Positions 38,291 through 48,248 of a stretch of DNA of 64,000 bases are shown one piece after another; the stretch's first letter is position 1; each line of letters starts with the position of its first letter. Below the pieces are notes generated by a model. It was not told the DNA's origin and did no database searches. It saw nothing but the letters and a program-made list of their open reading frames with translations. A program made the translations under genes and the position numbers. The stretch is from RFSX01 sp965248155 (lineage in GTDB: Bacteria; Bacteroidota; Bacteroidia; Chitinophagales; Saprospiraceae). The stretch covers positions 434,001-498,000 of the forward strand of contig CBDFIO010000001.1 of assembly GCA_965248155.1 (NCBI GenBank), given 5' to 3'.

Positions 38291-39030
38291 ATTTCAAACT
38301 TTTTTCCGATCAAGATGTTTTCTTCTGCATTAAATCCATGGATGGATTCTGTATCTCTTTGAAATGTCTGGTTTTCAATTACAAATCCCTGATTCTCCAT
38401 TCTCTCTATTAAGCCCGAAATAGAATATATTCTTACATGGTCTTTTTGACCGAAATGATGAAGTCTTTCTTCTTCACTTTCTATGCTTTCGTCTTCAAAT
38501 ATTTCTCCGGTTTTGAATGGAGTTTGGATGTAACATTTTCCTCCTGATCGCAATACCCTATATAATTCCATCATAGCTTGAGTATCATTTGGAACATGTT
38601 CAAGAACATGAAAGCATATGATCATGTCAATACATTTATCGGGTAAATCAATATCGGTAATATCTAATTGGTAATCGCTCTCGAATTCATTAGCAAAATC
38701 TGAAGTGATATATTCTTTAGCAGAATTAAGGTTAACAATATTTTGCTTTAAACTTTTAGGAGGTGAAAAGTGTAAAACAACTTTATCTTTAAACTCCGAT
38801 TTTGTAAGATCCCAAAGCCTTCTATTTCTAGGCAAACTGCCGCATGAAGGACACAATAGATCACCGTTTTTCATGTTTACAAAGGACTTCAGATTGAATT
38901 CACAAATATTGCATTGATACCGATTGCCTTTATAGCTATACGCTATGAGTTTTCTGAAAAATTCTTCATTTGATTTTAAGAATCGATCAGGTAATATCCT
39001 TTTGATGATATTTTTAATAATCTCATACAC
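38287..39030 (-). CDS. Class I SAM-dependent methyltransferase with N-terminal zinc ribbon
   Basis: 247 residues. A four-Cys ribbon (CNIC...CPSC at about 40-66, ending GSLPRNRR) precedes a methyltransferase domain with CIDMIICFHVLEHVPNDTQA near 142-160 and RVLRSGGKCYIQTP. Such ribbon-plus-methyltransferase proteins often modify sugars or are found near glycosyl-polymer loci. The acceptor is unknown. Its TGA stop overlaps the TTG start of the hydrolase. Confidence 0.83.
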   Translation of the reverse strand: MYEIIKNIIKRILPDRFLKSNEEFFRKLIAYSYKGNRYQCNICEFNLKSFVNMKNGDLLCPSCGSLPRNRRLWDLTKSEFKDKVVLHFSPPKSLKQNIVNLNSAKEYITSDFANEFESDYQLDITDIDLPDKCIDMIICFHVLEHVPNDTQAMMELYRVLRSGGKCYIQTPFKTGEIFEDESIESEEERLHHFGQKDHVRIYSISGLIERMENQGFVIENQTFQRDTESIHGFNAEENILIGKKFEI

Positions 39031-39042
39031 TAGACGAAAGGA

Positions 39043-40509
39043 TTATAGAAATCTCTGTTTGTCACCATCAAAATTGACAGTTATCTTTGAGATTTTATCT
39101 GTTCTGTTAAATATTGTTTTCGACCATTCCTGTTCAATAGTTAAAACCTCCTGTTCAATACTATCCCCGTTTTGGAATGTTACTATCATTTTTTCTGGTT
39201 CACCTATTGTATAAATAACTGGAACCTGACAATAAGTGAATGCTATCGAATTTGGGTCCATAGAGATGGTTTGATTGTTCCCACTAATATCTGTGAATTG
39301 GAAGTTGCTTTTTTCTGTAATGAACTCACTTGTTTTTAAAAGTTGAGGATTAAAAATGATTTTTCCATTACGAATTATAACACCTAGTTCTCCAAATCTT
39401 GCGATGATATCTTCTTTAACCTGTCCGGTCATTCCAGGTTGCTGAGCACCGGCATTGCCAGGTGTATGTGAGTAGGGGTCAGTCGGAAAAGCTCCATAAT
39501 TATCCGGAGTTTTATTAAAGCCCAATCCTTCTCTGATATCGTAATAGGATTCAATTAATTTATTCCGAATATCAGGATCAATATCTTTTTCTAATGCATC
39601 CAGGCAATTCTCTTCTACAGCAAGCATTAATTTCGAAACCATGTGCCAATAGATTGATCCCAATCCTTCGTAAGCAAAGAAAGTTCCTGATCTGCCTGTA
39701 AATGATTTATGATCAAAAACATCTTCAAAGATCTGCAGGATATTTTCCTGGTCTGATTGATTGAGATTCAATTCTGTTTTTTGCAATGCTTCAAGAACAT
39801 CTGTTTTGTTGTGAAAACTTCCATTGAAATGAAATTTTCCGCTTACATCCCTTTCAATTATACGACGATCATTATTTGTGACCATTGATGACAAAATTGG
39901 ATTGTTTTGAATGGCTTCACTTGAGATAATGTTTTTGTTTTCAAAGCGATCAAGCTGTCTATCCGGATAGAGGATGTAACTGTGTTGGTTTGATCTATAT
40001 AGTTGACTTTGTCTTAGTTCCTGTAAAAGCTCGAGTGAAGCAGATGGACTCAAAGCCCCTGAACTCAAGACAGCAACTTGACCTTCCAGCATTTCATACA
40101 GATGACGCACAGTTAAACCACCATCAGGATCTACTTCCATAAGATTATAAGAATGATATAGTTTGTCTTCTCGTTTATTGGCTTCGATGGTATGATCGAT
40201 ACATGTCCATACAGTTGTAAAGAAAGTATCCAATTCTTTTATAGAGAGTTGACTAACCTTGCCGGAGAATCCTTCATACACTCTGGTTCTATAATCATTG
40301 CCTGCCTTTCCCAGTTCGTCAACTATTTGTCTTCTTAGAATGTTCGTTCTCTCATCATTTAGTGAAGAGCTATATTTTTCAAAACTTTTTGATAATGCAT
40401 TAAATTTATCTGTCAATTCTTCTGAGAGCTCGATTTCATTCAGATCCACTCTTGAGAATAATGATTGCGAGAAATTTATAAATCGACGTATGTAATATAA
40501 GGTGACCAT
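39043..40509 (-). pseudogene. C-terminal part of a ~1150-residue (alpha/alpha)-toroid-like protein
   Basis: 488 residues in the open frame from an internal ATG. In the same frame, upstream codons to about 40565 read GGIWLNTQRPEWNDANNALV and join this piece to the 650-residue piece at 40553-42505. The join needs removal of one G from the run of six near 40580. Further motifs are FAYEGLGSIYWHMVSKLML and DPYSHTPGNAGAQQPGMTGQ. The helical, Trp-rich motif style is that of glycosidases or phosphorylases of clans with (alpha/alpha)6 barrels, but no named family is recognised. Confidence 0.7.
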
Positions 40510-40552
40510 CGAAACTCCATAACCAACTAGTGCATTATTTGCATCATTCCAT

Positions 40553-42505
40553 TCAGGGCGCTGAGTATTTAGCCATATACCCCCCTTCAGGAATAAAATT
40601 TGAAAGCTTTGTAAAAAGGCAAAGTAATATTTTCTCGGCGAAGTTTACATAAGTGATTTGTCCCTGATTATCGTAAACCAGTTTTCCATCTGCTCCCAGA
40701 ATTTCTGTCCGCTTTTCTATTTCTGATTGCAGGTCATGATCAAATATTATTGTGTCATGAGGATTCGAAAGCAATTCATCATAATCCTTAATTCGATAAG
40801 GGACATTAGCATAGGTATATTCTTTTTGAATAAGCATGCTTTCTATTGCTCCTGGGTGATGGGCATTCGATATCTCCATTAGTTTGAGGAGATATATAAT
40901 CTGATGATCTCCCCAATAACCTATGTAAACCCATGGGTCATCTTCATCAATTAACTCCCAGTCGATCCCATCTCGTGTAATCCTATAAGGATTATATCCG
41001 TCAAGCGTTGAAGCATTTACAAATTTGCTGATCATGCTTTCTAGATATTCAGGATATGACAAGGATAAAGCCTCCCAATTCTGAAATATATCACGCCAAT
41101 TACCTTGATAATAAAATTTCTTTTGACCTAATTCATCGTGCAACTCAATTGAGAAACGATTCCAAGGGCGGCTGGGATCACCATGTCTTCGACTGAAAGT
41201 CAAAGGCAAATACTCCAGACATAATCGGTTTAATTCTTGGTCGTTGTTTTGAGCTGCTGCATTCTTAAAAGTTGTATAATTCACATCGTCGGGGAGAGAC
41301 TGAAAAAAGGAATCATGTCTGGCAGCAACATTGGTATTTGATTGTTGAATAAATTTATGGAGATCTGTTTTTGGAAAATTATAGTGATTGTCAAACGTTC
41401 CACCTCGCATTACGTTGAAAAGTACATTAGCAAAATGTCGTGTGGTTAATAATTCATCCGTACTTTTTTGAAGTCCATCTGATGCTCCAACAATATTAAT
41501 CAGATCATTGGTGCCTTGATCGATATCAGCCTGAAGAAGTGTGGAAATATCATTCCTGTTTTGAATGAAATCATGAGTGGCAAAAGCATCTGATGGCCCT
41601 TGATTGATATCTGCAACAAAATACCATGTCTTGCTGTCCTCCTGTGAAAGGTCTAATGAGCTTTCAATAAAATAGGCTCCACGTTCAGCTCGAATATCCG
41701 TTTCCGGACTCAGTTTTTCTCCTCTTCTAAAATTATTTAATTGATTTGAAGATAAAAGTTGTGTATGCGGATTTAAACCTGTATGCCAAACCGTTGTCGC
41801 TTTAAGAGCTTCACTGGGTTCTGCTTTGTCCACAGGAACAGAGCTCAAAAGAAAAAGGCCCAGGTTAGAATCTTCAAGAAGTTCGTTTTTTTTGTAAGCA
41901 TCCAGTAGGGTGCTTCTCTCCAATTGCATCTTTAAGTTGACGCCATAGGGGAGAATGTTCTGGAGACCATCAAGGATTCGAATATTGAGCTTTGATGCGT
42001 CTCGAGATTGAATCTTTGATTTTTTTATAAATCCATACAACTCACTGAAGTTCCAGCTATAAGAAAAACTAAGCCCCAGGTCTTTATTGATTTCCTCGAA
42101 AATAAGTTTATTGCCATACGTGTTTTTGTACAAGTTTCGCTGAAGGGCATATAAGCCTGCATATCTATCTGAAAAGGGTTCCCACAAATAATCTTGATCA
42201 TCTTTTGTTACAATGAAAATTGTTTTACTTCCCGTCACATCTCCGCTGTCATGAATTTTGTCATCTGTGTAGTAAGGGAATAATGCATTTTCCGGATTCT
42301 TCCTTCCTGCTGACAAACCTCCAAGACTTGATATGTATAACCAATGATCTGAATGGCTGACCAGGCTAATGTAGAAAGCTGACATCTGATCATAATTGCT
42401 AATCTTATAATAGCCTTCACCATCTATATCCACAAAGCCACCACCAACTGATTGGGAGTTATGCTTTAAGCTTGTTTGGCCAACTTTAATTGTCTTACTG
42501 GTCAT
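40553..42505 (-). pseudogene. N-terminal part of the same toroid-like protein
   Basis: 650 residues from ATG 42505, directly after the DUF1801 gene's TAA. There is no signal peptide. A beta-rich N-terminal region (ENALFPYYTDDKIHDSGD; ATTVWHTGL) leads to helical segments with FYYQGNWRDIFQNWEALSLS and WVYIGYWGDHQIIYLLKLM. Such motifs resemble catalytic-barrel stretches of GH15/GH94-like enzymes. The frame breaks at a G6 run near 40580 and ends YMAKYSAP at 40553. A sugar substrate is inferred from the fold style and the neighbouring glycosidase region. Confidence 0.7.
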
Positions 42506-42826
42506 TTAATTATTATTTGGAAGTATGGCAGAACTAAACTTTAAATGGCGTCGAAATTTTCCTTTTCCTTCAAGGAAGTGACCCGGATCGTCAAATTCAA
42601 ATCCATTGCTAAACTCAAAAGAAACATGATTTGTATAAACAAATATGCCTCCTACATCTTCATTTAAAGTAAGAAGTATACCTCCATACATCATCCGTTC
42701 TTTAATTTTCGGAAATATATTAAAGGCAATTTCCCGGAGGGATTCCATGATTTTAAACTTTATATCATCCAAGGTCATAATCTGGATGATGAAGTCTTGA
42801 ACTTTGGGGTCTGCGGATGCTTTCAT
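42506..42826 (-). CDS. DUF1801-like protein
   Basis: 106 residues, cytoplasmic. A helical start (KVQDFIIQIM) is followed by IKERMMYGGILLTLN and a late GKGKFRRHLKFSS, the pattern of DUF1801/YdhG-type proteins, which are small and of unknown role. The next gene starts at the base after its stop, so translation may be linked. Confidence 0.65.
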   Translation of the reverse strand: MKASADPKVQDFIIQIMTLDDIKFKIMESLREIAFNIFPKIKERMMYGGILLTLNEDVGGIFVYTNHVSFEFSNGFEFDDPGHFLEGKGKFRRHLKFSSAILPNNN

Positions 42827-42856
42827 GTTGTAAATTTTGTTGCTAATACAAATTCT

Positions 42857-43693
42857 TTATGTAAGCAATTTGAATATAGTAATTTCAGGGCGCACGTTGA
42901 ATCTAACTTGCCATAGGTGTCCAAGTGCTCTATTAATATACATTTTTCTTCCGTCATTTAAATCGAATAATCCGGATGAATATCGTTTATTTTTAACAGG
43001 AAGCATCGGTGGATTTAGAAATGGAGGTTTGCATTGGCCTCCATGTGTGTGGCCTGAAAATATCCAACCCTGATAATTATTCCATATGTCTAAATCTGCA
43101 GTATCAGGATTATGACTCATTAGTATATTTGGAAGTGTATTATCCAGGTTTTTCATTACAAGAGATGGGTTAAAATTCCTACCCCAATAATCATCTAAGC
43201 CAATAAAATTTAAATTATTAATTAACTTTTGTTCATTCCTTAATACTTCGATTCCATATGTTTTCAATTCTGCTGTTATTTTATTTGCAATGTTATTGTC
43301 AGCCCAATTTTTTCCGTAATCGTGATTTCCCAGAATCCCCACAGTAGCCAACTTTCCTTTTGGAAAATGTTTTATTGTGTTTTTTAAATCCTGAATCTGT
43401 TTGTCTGAATCATAGGTTATATAGTCGCCGGTGTACATGACAAAATCAGGCTCTTTTCTTTTGGCTTTCTCCAAAGACTTGATTATATAATTAATAGGAA
43501 ATCTGTTACTAATATGAATGTCACTTATTTGCATTAATGTTTTGCCTTCCAGAGAATCCGGAAGATTAGGTATCCTGCTAGATTTGGTAACAAACTCTAA
43601 ATTAAATGGCTCGATTTGCCAAGTATAAAGACCAGAAGCGATAATCGTACTGCCAATAATAGTTGAGGATTTAATAAGGGTTCGTCTTTTCAT
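42857..43693 (-). CDS. Membrane-anchored metallophosphoesterase
   Basis: 278 residues with a single N-terminal membrane segment or signal (about 9-24) after a KRR start, so it may use Tat or be an anchor. Metal-site motifs in order are ISDIHISN, YTGDYITY, GILGNHDYGKN, LMSHNPD and FSGHTHGGQCKPP, all of the calcineurin-like dinuclear-metal fold (YkuE/YaeI group). It would act on phosphodiesters, for example lipid or nucleotide species; the substrate is unknown. It overlaps the PatB-like gene by 4 bp (ATGA). Confidence 0.9.
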   Translation of the reverse strand: MKRRTLIKSSTIIGSTIIASGLYTWQIEPFNLEFVTKSSRIPNLPDSLEGKTLMQISDIHISNRFPINYIIKSLEKAKRKEPDFVMYTGDYITYDSDKQIQDLKNTIKHFPKGKLATVGILGNHDYGKNWADNNIANKITAELKTYGIEVLRNEQKLINNLNFIGLDDYWGRNFNPSLVMKNLDNTLPNILMSHNPDTADLDIWNNYQGWIFSGHTHGGQCKPPFLNPPMLPVKNKRYSSGLFDLNDGRKMYINRALGHLWQVRFNVRPEITIFKLLT

Positions 43694-44853
43694 TGAATTT
43701 TTGAAATTGCATCTTTAATCTTCTGAATAGATTTTTTTACTTTTTCATTTGATGTCGCAATATTCATTCTCATAAATAAAGCTCCTTCTCTTCCAAACCA
43801 GTGACCAGCATTCATAGCAATACCTGAGTTTTTGGTCATTTGATTAAACATCTCTTTGGAGTCGTCGAAGATTCTTCTGAAATCCAGCCATACTTGATAG
43901 CTTCCTTCGGGTCTGATCAAACCAATTTTTGTTTCTAATAATTCTGTTTCGATGGTCACAACATTTTGCTCAATAGTCTTGATGAGATTGAGCAACCATT
44001 CATGACCATCATTGTATGCGGCTTCTAACGCGACTCTTGTGAGGGCGTTTGTTCTTCCGAGGTTATACTTTTTTAAAGCGGTTGACAATTTTTTTCTGAT
44101 GCCCTCATTTGGAACAATTGCCATGGAGTCTGATATTCCACAAAGGTTAAAACTTTTTGCTTCAGAAGTAAGGACGACGAATTGATCATAGATGTCTCGA
44201 AATTCCAATAATGATGTGAATTTGTTGTTGAATAAAATAATGTCCTTGTGGATTTCATCTGAGATTATAAGGACTTCATTTTCATTACAAATATTGATGA
44301 CCATACTTAACTCATCCTTTGTCCAAACCCTACCTACTGGATTGTGTGGATTGCAGATGATCAAAATTTTATTTGATGGCAGTTTGGCTTTTTCCTTAAG
44401 ATCTTCGAAATCTATTTTATAATGTTGATCGGCAAGTTTTAAAGGATTTTTGATCAGTTGTCTTCCCGCATGTCTGATAACATCTTTGAATTCCATAAAG
44501 ACTGGAGGCTGAATAATAACACCTTCATTATTGTGCGAATGATTTTCAAGAAGAATTGATATACTCGTTGTAATTGAAGGGCTATATAAAACCTCCTCTT
44601 TTTTTAACTCTATTTGATATCGATCCTGATACCATTTTTTTTGGGATGCAAAGAAACTATCAGGTTTGTATTCGTAAGCAAATCCTGAATTGGTAATTCG
44701 TTTAACAAGAGCATCCTGGATTGACGGCGCGATCTGGAAATCCATATCGGCTATCCACATCGGTATAGCGTTCTTATCACTAAATAGAGATAAGAGCATG
44801 TCAGGATTTGTCTTAGAGAGGGGAAGAAGATTTAGTTTTTTGTCAATCTGCAT
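43690..44853 (-). CDS. PatB/MalY-type PLP-dependent C-S lyase or aminotransferase
   Basis: 387 residues, fold type I. Early signature MWIADMDFQ, then ICNPHNPVGRVWTKDEL, LIISDEIHKDI and the PLP lysine in VVLTSEAKSFNLCG. The MalY/PatB group cleaves cystathionine or cysteine S-conjugates. It overlaps the phosphoesterase gene by an ATGA junction. A TTG or other upstream start is not needed; the ATG at 44853 aligns with family starts. Confidence 0.9.
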   Translation of the reverse strand: MQIDKKLNLLPLSKTNPDMLLSLFSDKNAIPMWIADMDFQIAPSIQDALVKRITNSGFAYEYKPDSFFASQKKWYQDRYQIELKKEEVLYSPSITTSISILLENHSHNNEGVIIQPPVFMEFKDVIRHAGRQLIKNPLKLADQHYKIDFEDLKEKAKLPSNKILIICNPHNPVGRVWTKDELSMVINICNENEVLIISDEIHKDIILFNNKFTSLLEFRDIYDQFVVLTSEAKSFNLCGISDSMAIVPNEGIRKKLSTALKKYNLGRTNALTRVALEAAYNDGHEWLLNLIKTIEQNVVTIETELLETKIGLIRPEGSYQVWLDFRRIFDDSKEMFNQMTKNSGIAMNAGHWFGREGALFMRMNIATSNEKVKKSIQKIKDAISKIQ

Positions 44854-44915
44854 TTTCCAGGAATTGATTCAAATTTAGTTTAACCAAAAGTCATTTGGTT
44901 GAAATATACCTGTTT

Positions 44916-45362
44916 TCATAAAGCCATTTCCATTTGATATAGATCAAAGCCGGGGGACCAAAAGTTTTTTTCGGTTTTTTCAAGCTGAAAACCCATTTTA
45001 TTATAAAAGGGATGCGCCATTTGGGAAGTTCTGACAATAATTGTTTGTATATCCGAACGCGCTTTTATAACAGCGATTCTGTGCTGTGTGAGTAGTTTTC
45101 CAATGCCTTTGCCTTGGAATTTGGGATGAGCCATATCCCATGATAATCTTGCGACTTTTTGATTGGGAAAGTAGTTGATTCCTGCAGCTCCAAGGATTCG
45201 TTCATTATCAACGATGATAAAATAGTCTTCTATTTCTTTGTCGAGATATTCTATAAAATCTTTTTCTTCAGTGGCTGAGAAATAGGTAGGACTATTAAGT
45301 CGAAGTAAGTTCAAAACATCTTCTCTAATTGAATCTGTGTATTTTTTTACTTGAAAGCTCAC
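44916..45362 (-). CDS. GNAT acetyltransferase
   Basis: 148 residues. The acetyl-CoA loop is FQGKGIGKLLTQHR at about 81-94, followed by VRTSQMAHPFYNKMGFQLE. Likely acetylates a small molecule or protein amine. The start is GTG at 45362. It is divergent from the arsR-type gene, with about 100 bp between, which holds the ArsR operator. Confidence 0.85.
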   Translation of the reverse strand: MSFQVKKYTDSIREDVLNLLRLNSPTYFSATEEKDFIEYLDKEIEDYFIIVDNERILGAAGINYFPNQKVARLSWDMAHPKFQGKGIGKLLTQHRIAVIKARSDIQTIIVRTSQMAHPFYNKMGFQLEKTEKNFWSPGFDLYQMEMAL

Positions 45363-45411
45363 TTCTTAATTTTTTATAATAAACTTAGCTATGATAATGA
45401 ATTTTGGACAC

Positions 45412-45451
45412 AAATGTTTAATCGAACATTTGAAAGAATGATAAAATGTTC
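45412..45451. promoter_or_regulatory. Probable ArsR-family operator: three AAATGTT/AACATTT half-sites
   Basis: AAATGTT (45412-45418) pairs with AACATTT (45425-45431) across 6 bp. GAACATTT (45424-45431) also pairs perfectly with AAATGTTC (45444-45451) across 12 bp. The array overlaps the -33 box and the spacer of the regulator's promoter, the place expected for repressor binding. Confidence 0.68.
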
Positions 45452-45460
45452 ATATATTTG
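45429..45460 (+). promoter_or_regulatory. Promoter of the ArsR-TauE unit
   Basis: TTTG (45429-45432) and TATATTTG (45453-45460) are separated by 20 bp, an exact match to the Bacteroidota -33/-7 consensus. The ATG begins only 4 bp after the -7 box, so the transcript may be leaderless or nearly so. Confidence 0.72.
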
Positions 45461-45464
45461 AAGT

Positions 45465-45776
45465 ATGAAAATATCCACAAGGAAATTTACAGCAAGTAAG
45501 TTACATTCTGTAGCCAAATTACTAAAGACTATGGCTCATCCGGTCAAACTAGAAATTCTAGAAGTGCTTGAAGCCGAAGAACCTTTAGATGTGTCTACTA
45601 TCTGTAAGAGAATAGGGGCACAATGTGAGATATCTATGATGTCGCATCATCTGGCAAAAATGAGAGACAACGGAATTCTATCTTCTGAGAAAATTGGCAA
45701 ACAAGTATACTACCGAATTGCTGACCGGCATATCCTCGGCATTTTTGATTGTATTGAAGGATGTAGTTTGGTTTAA
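45465..45776 (+). CDS. ArsR-family repressor (winged helix)
   Basis: 103 residues: MAHPVKLEILEVL, then recognition region CEISMMSHHLAKMRDNGIL and wing GKQVYYRIAD. It has four Cys (47, 54, 96 and 100). A Cys near the recognition helix plus Cys near the C-terminus fits either metal(loid) sensing or the persulfide sensing known for BigR/SqrR-like members. The next gene codes a TauE/SafE permease, an arrangement seen with sulfur-responsive regulators, so sulfur sensing is favoured by inference. Self-regulation is suggested by the inverted repeats over its promoter. Confidence 0.85.
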   Translation: MKISTRKFTASKLHSVAKLLKTMAHPVKLEILEVLEAEEPLDVSTICKRIGAQCEISMMSHHLAKMRDNGILSSEKIGKQVYYRIADRHILGIFDCIEGCSLV

Positions 45777-45829
45777 CTTTTTTTTGAAATGTTATTTGAA
45801 TAAATGAAGAACTGTTAGAAATATAAAAT

Positions 45830-46366
45830 ATGGAAATAGCAGGGTACATCATGGCATTATTCATAGGCTTATCATTGGGCTTAATAGGAGGCGGAGGATC
45901 GATACTAGCAGTTCCTGTACTGGCTTATTTATTTGGTATGGATGAAAAAGTTGCCACAGCATATTCATTATTTATAGTGGGTTCGGCAGGCTTGGTTGGA
46001 GGTCTTGGTCAGAATGTAAATAAGAATGTTGACTGGCGAACAGCCGTTGTTTTTGGGATACCTGCGATACTAGGTGTTTGGGTGGTCAGACATTTTGTAA
46101 TTCCTGCATTACCTGATGTATTGTTTACGATTCAGGATTTTGATTTTACCAGAAGAATGGGAATGTTTGGTTTATTTGCTTTTCTGATGCTTTGGGCGGC
46201 ATGGTCAATGCTCTCAACCAAAGAACGCAAAGGTGGAACTGGAAAGATCAAATATAATTACCCTCTAATACTTGCAGAAGGTTTGATCGTTGGTGCTATT
46301 ACAGGAATGGTAGGCGCTGGAGGTGGATTCTTGATCATTCCAGCATTAGTTGGCTCGCCAATTTAG
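45830..46366 (+). pseudogene. TauE/SafE (TSUP) permease, 3' end lost
   Basis: About 174 genuine residues: GLIGGGGSILAVPVLAYLFG, helices to about 120, then the second repeat GAITGMVGAGGGFLIIPALV. Intact proteins are about 250-270 residues, and the second repeat should continue for about 90 more. From about 46352 the sequence no longer matches (GSPI then stop). About 70 bp of unassigned DNA then lead to the IS3 cluster at 46421. The family exports sulfite or organosulfur anions, in keeping with a sulfur-type ArsR partner. Confidence 0.85.
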
Positions 46367-46420
46367 AAATAAAAAAAGCATCGTAACAATTAGCTTGAGT
46401 TTCGGCTGAAAATATTTTAT

Positions 46421-46446
46421 TGTAGGTCTTCAAACCAAAGTGGACC
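46421..46446 (-). repeat. Solo 26-bp IS3 left-end fragment
   Basis: TGTAGGTCTTCAAACCAAAG followed by TGGACC is the outer end of an IS3 copy, in direct orientation and directly abutting the complete copy 3 at 46447. It is the remnant of a further copy into which copy 3 inserted, or a recombination scar. Confidence 0.85.
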
Positions 46447-46486
46447 TGTAGGTCTTCAAACCAAAGTGGACAATAAGTGAATAAAA

Positions 46487-47470
46487 TTAAGTTACACTTT
46501 TAAAAGTTAAATTGAAATATTTTTGTCTGCGTTTTTTAAATGTTTTGTGTTTACATAATTTTCTTCTCTTCAGTTTTTCTTCTTTTAATCCATAATAAAC
46601 ATCTGCTGGTATCAAGTTTTGTAAAGATTCATGATATCTGTGATGGTTATAATATTTTACAAATTGTGAAAGAGGAAAACTCAATTCACCTGGGCTGTAA
46701 TAATGATCCAGTTTAATTACATTTTTCATTGTTCTGTGATACCTTTCAATCTTGCCTTGCGTTTGAGGATGACCAGGTCTTCCTCTCACATGTTTAATTT
46801 TGTAATCATCCAAATAAGAGCTCAACTCTTGACTTAAATAACAAGATCCATTATCAGATAATAACTTAGGCGGTTTATTCAAATTTACATTTGGATGGTT
46901 TAATGCCTGATTCAAAGTATTTTTTACATCAAGGGTTTTCATCGTTGAGCACAACTCCCAACTTATAATGTACCTAGAATAATCATCTAATATAGTCGAT
47001 AGGTAATACCATCCCCAGCCAATGATTTTGAAATAAGTAAAATCAGTTTGCCACATTTGATTGACAGTTGTTGTTTTGTCTTTAAATTCATCTGCGGCAG
47101 ATATCAGATCATAATGAGGAGGGTTTATCAGTCCAGCAGATTTCAATATTCTGTAAACACTGCTTTCGCTTATAAAGTATTGATTCTCATCAGTATACCT
47201 GCAAGCCAATTCTCTACAAGAAAGCTCTGAAACTTCCAGTGCCAGATTCAATATATTAGACCTGATCCGATCAGGAATCTTGTTCCAGTAATGCTTCCTT
47301 GTACTTTTCTTTTCCTCTAATCCTACAATTCCATTTTCCCGATATTTCTTATACCAGTTGTAAAAGGTTGATTTGTGAATACCAATTTCCTTGAGAGTTC
47401 TTCTAACACTCCATTCGGATTGCTCAACCAGCCTAATCAGTTCCATCTTTTCTTTTGCTGTAAATCGCAT
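46487..47470 (-). CDS. IS3 transposase OrfB, copy 3
   Basis: Full 327-residue catalytic subunit with the same HTH and rve core as copy 2 (Asp in WQTDFTYF, Asp in LLSDNGS, Glu in GKIERYHR). It shares NLIPADV with the inverted fragment at 47911, where copy 2 has NLTPADV. This suggests that copy 3 and the fragment are closest relatives. Confidence 0.94.
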   Translation of the reverse strand: MRFTAKEKMELIRLVEQSEWSVRRTLKEIGIHKSTFYNWYKKYRENGIVGLEEKKSTRKHYWNKIPDRIRSNILNLALEVSELSCRELACRYTDENQYFISESSVYRILKSAGLINPPHYDLISAADEFKDKTTTVNQMWQTDFTYFKIIGWGWYYLSTILDDYSRYIISWELCSTMKTLDVKNTLNQALNHPNVNLNKPPKLLSDNGSCYLSQELSSYLDDYKIKHVRGRPGHPQTQGKIERYHRTMKNVIKLDHYYSPGELSFPLSQFVKYYNHHRYHESLQNLIPADVYYGLKEEKLKRRKLCKHKTFKKRRQKYFNLTFKSVT

Positions 47471-47484
47471 ATACTTCTTGAATT

Positions 47485-47835
47485 TTATTTTACTCCATTC
47501 AAGCTTTTTTTAAGCACACGATTTTTCAGGGTAAGTTCTGCTACTACCTCTTTAAGGTCTTGATTTTCTGTCTTTAGATGTTGAACTTCTGAAGTGTTGG
47601 CTTCACGTTCTGTGTCTCCCTTTAAACGTTTCTTCCCTGCTTCCATGAAATCTTTACTCCACTTATAATATAGTGGTTGTGAAATCTCTTCTCTTCTACA
47701 AAGAGAAGCAACACTTTGTTCTCCTCTTAATCCTTCAATGACTATTCTAATCTTTTCTTCTGTAGAAAATTTACGTCTTGTCCTTCTTTTTACATCTCGG
47801 ACATAAGATTCTGCTGATTTGTTTTTCTTGTTCAT
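47485..47835 (-). CDS. IS3 transposase OrfA, copy 3
   Basis: 116 residues with HTH and zipper, identical in protein sequence to the other copies, and with the same A7G frameshift run at its 3' end that joins it to OrfB. Confidence 0.94.
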   Translation of the reverse strand: MNKKNKSAESYVRDVKRRTRRKFSTEEKIRIVIEGLRGEQSVASLCRREEISQPLYYKWSKDFMEAGKKRLKGDTEREANTSEVQHLKTENQDLKEVVAELTLKNRVLKKSLNGVK

Positions 47836-47910
47836 AATAAAGTGAATTTAATAGTTATGTATAACTTTTAATATTTCACTTAATGGTCCACTTTTATTTG
47901 ACGATTTACA

Positions 47911-48248
47911 AGGAAGACCTGGTCATCCTCAAACGCAAGGCAAGATTGAAAGGTATCACAGAACAATGAAAAATGTAATTAAACTGGATCATTATTACAG
48001 CCCAGGTGAATTGAGTTTTCCTCTTTCACAATTTGTAAAATATTATAACCATCACAGATATCATGAATCTTTACAAAACTTGATACCAGCAGATGTTTAT
48101 TATGGATTAAAAGAAGAAAAACTGAAGAGAAGAAAATTATGTAAACACAAAACATTTAAAAAACGCAGACAAGAATATTTCAATTTAACTTTTAAAAGTG
48201 TAACTTAATTTTATTCACTTATTGTCCACTTTGGTTTGAAGACCTACA
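47911..48248 (+). pseudogene. Inverted IS3 fragment with the last ~100 codons of orfB
   Basis: From 47911 the plus strand reads the OrfB end (GRPGHPQTQGKIERYHRTMK and on to RRQEYFNLTFKSVT, stop 48208), then the left inverted repeat ending at 48248. The catalytic Glu is present but everything before it is missing. It is directly joined to the right end of copy 3, so copy 3 lies inside or against this older, oppositely oriented copy. It cannot make an active transposase. Confidence 0.93.

Larger units (their letters stand above)
46447..47910 (-). mobile_element. IS3-family element, copy 3 (complete, 1464 bp), nested
   Basis: Same length and gene order as copy 2, with intact orfA and orfB. Its left end abuts the 26-bp IS3 end fragment. 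Its right end abuts an inverted 338-bp IS3 fragment. Its right inverted repeat differs from copy 2 in a short block (CTTTTAATATTTCAC instead of CTTAATTTTATTCAC). No 3-5 bp duplication joins the two sides. Confidence 0.95.

Noticed and set aside
45465..46366. Classical arsenic resistance operon
   Set aside because: No arsC, arsB or acr3; the second gene is a TauE/SafE permease.
46421..46472. Tandem 26-bp repeat as possible CRISPR or regulatory iteron
   Set aside because: Both units are the outer end of the IS3 element, and there are only two with no spacer.
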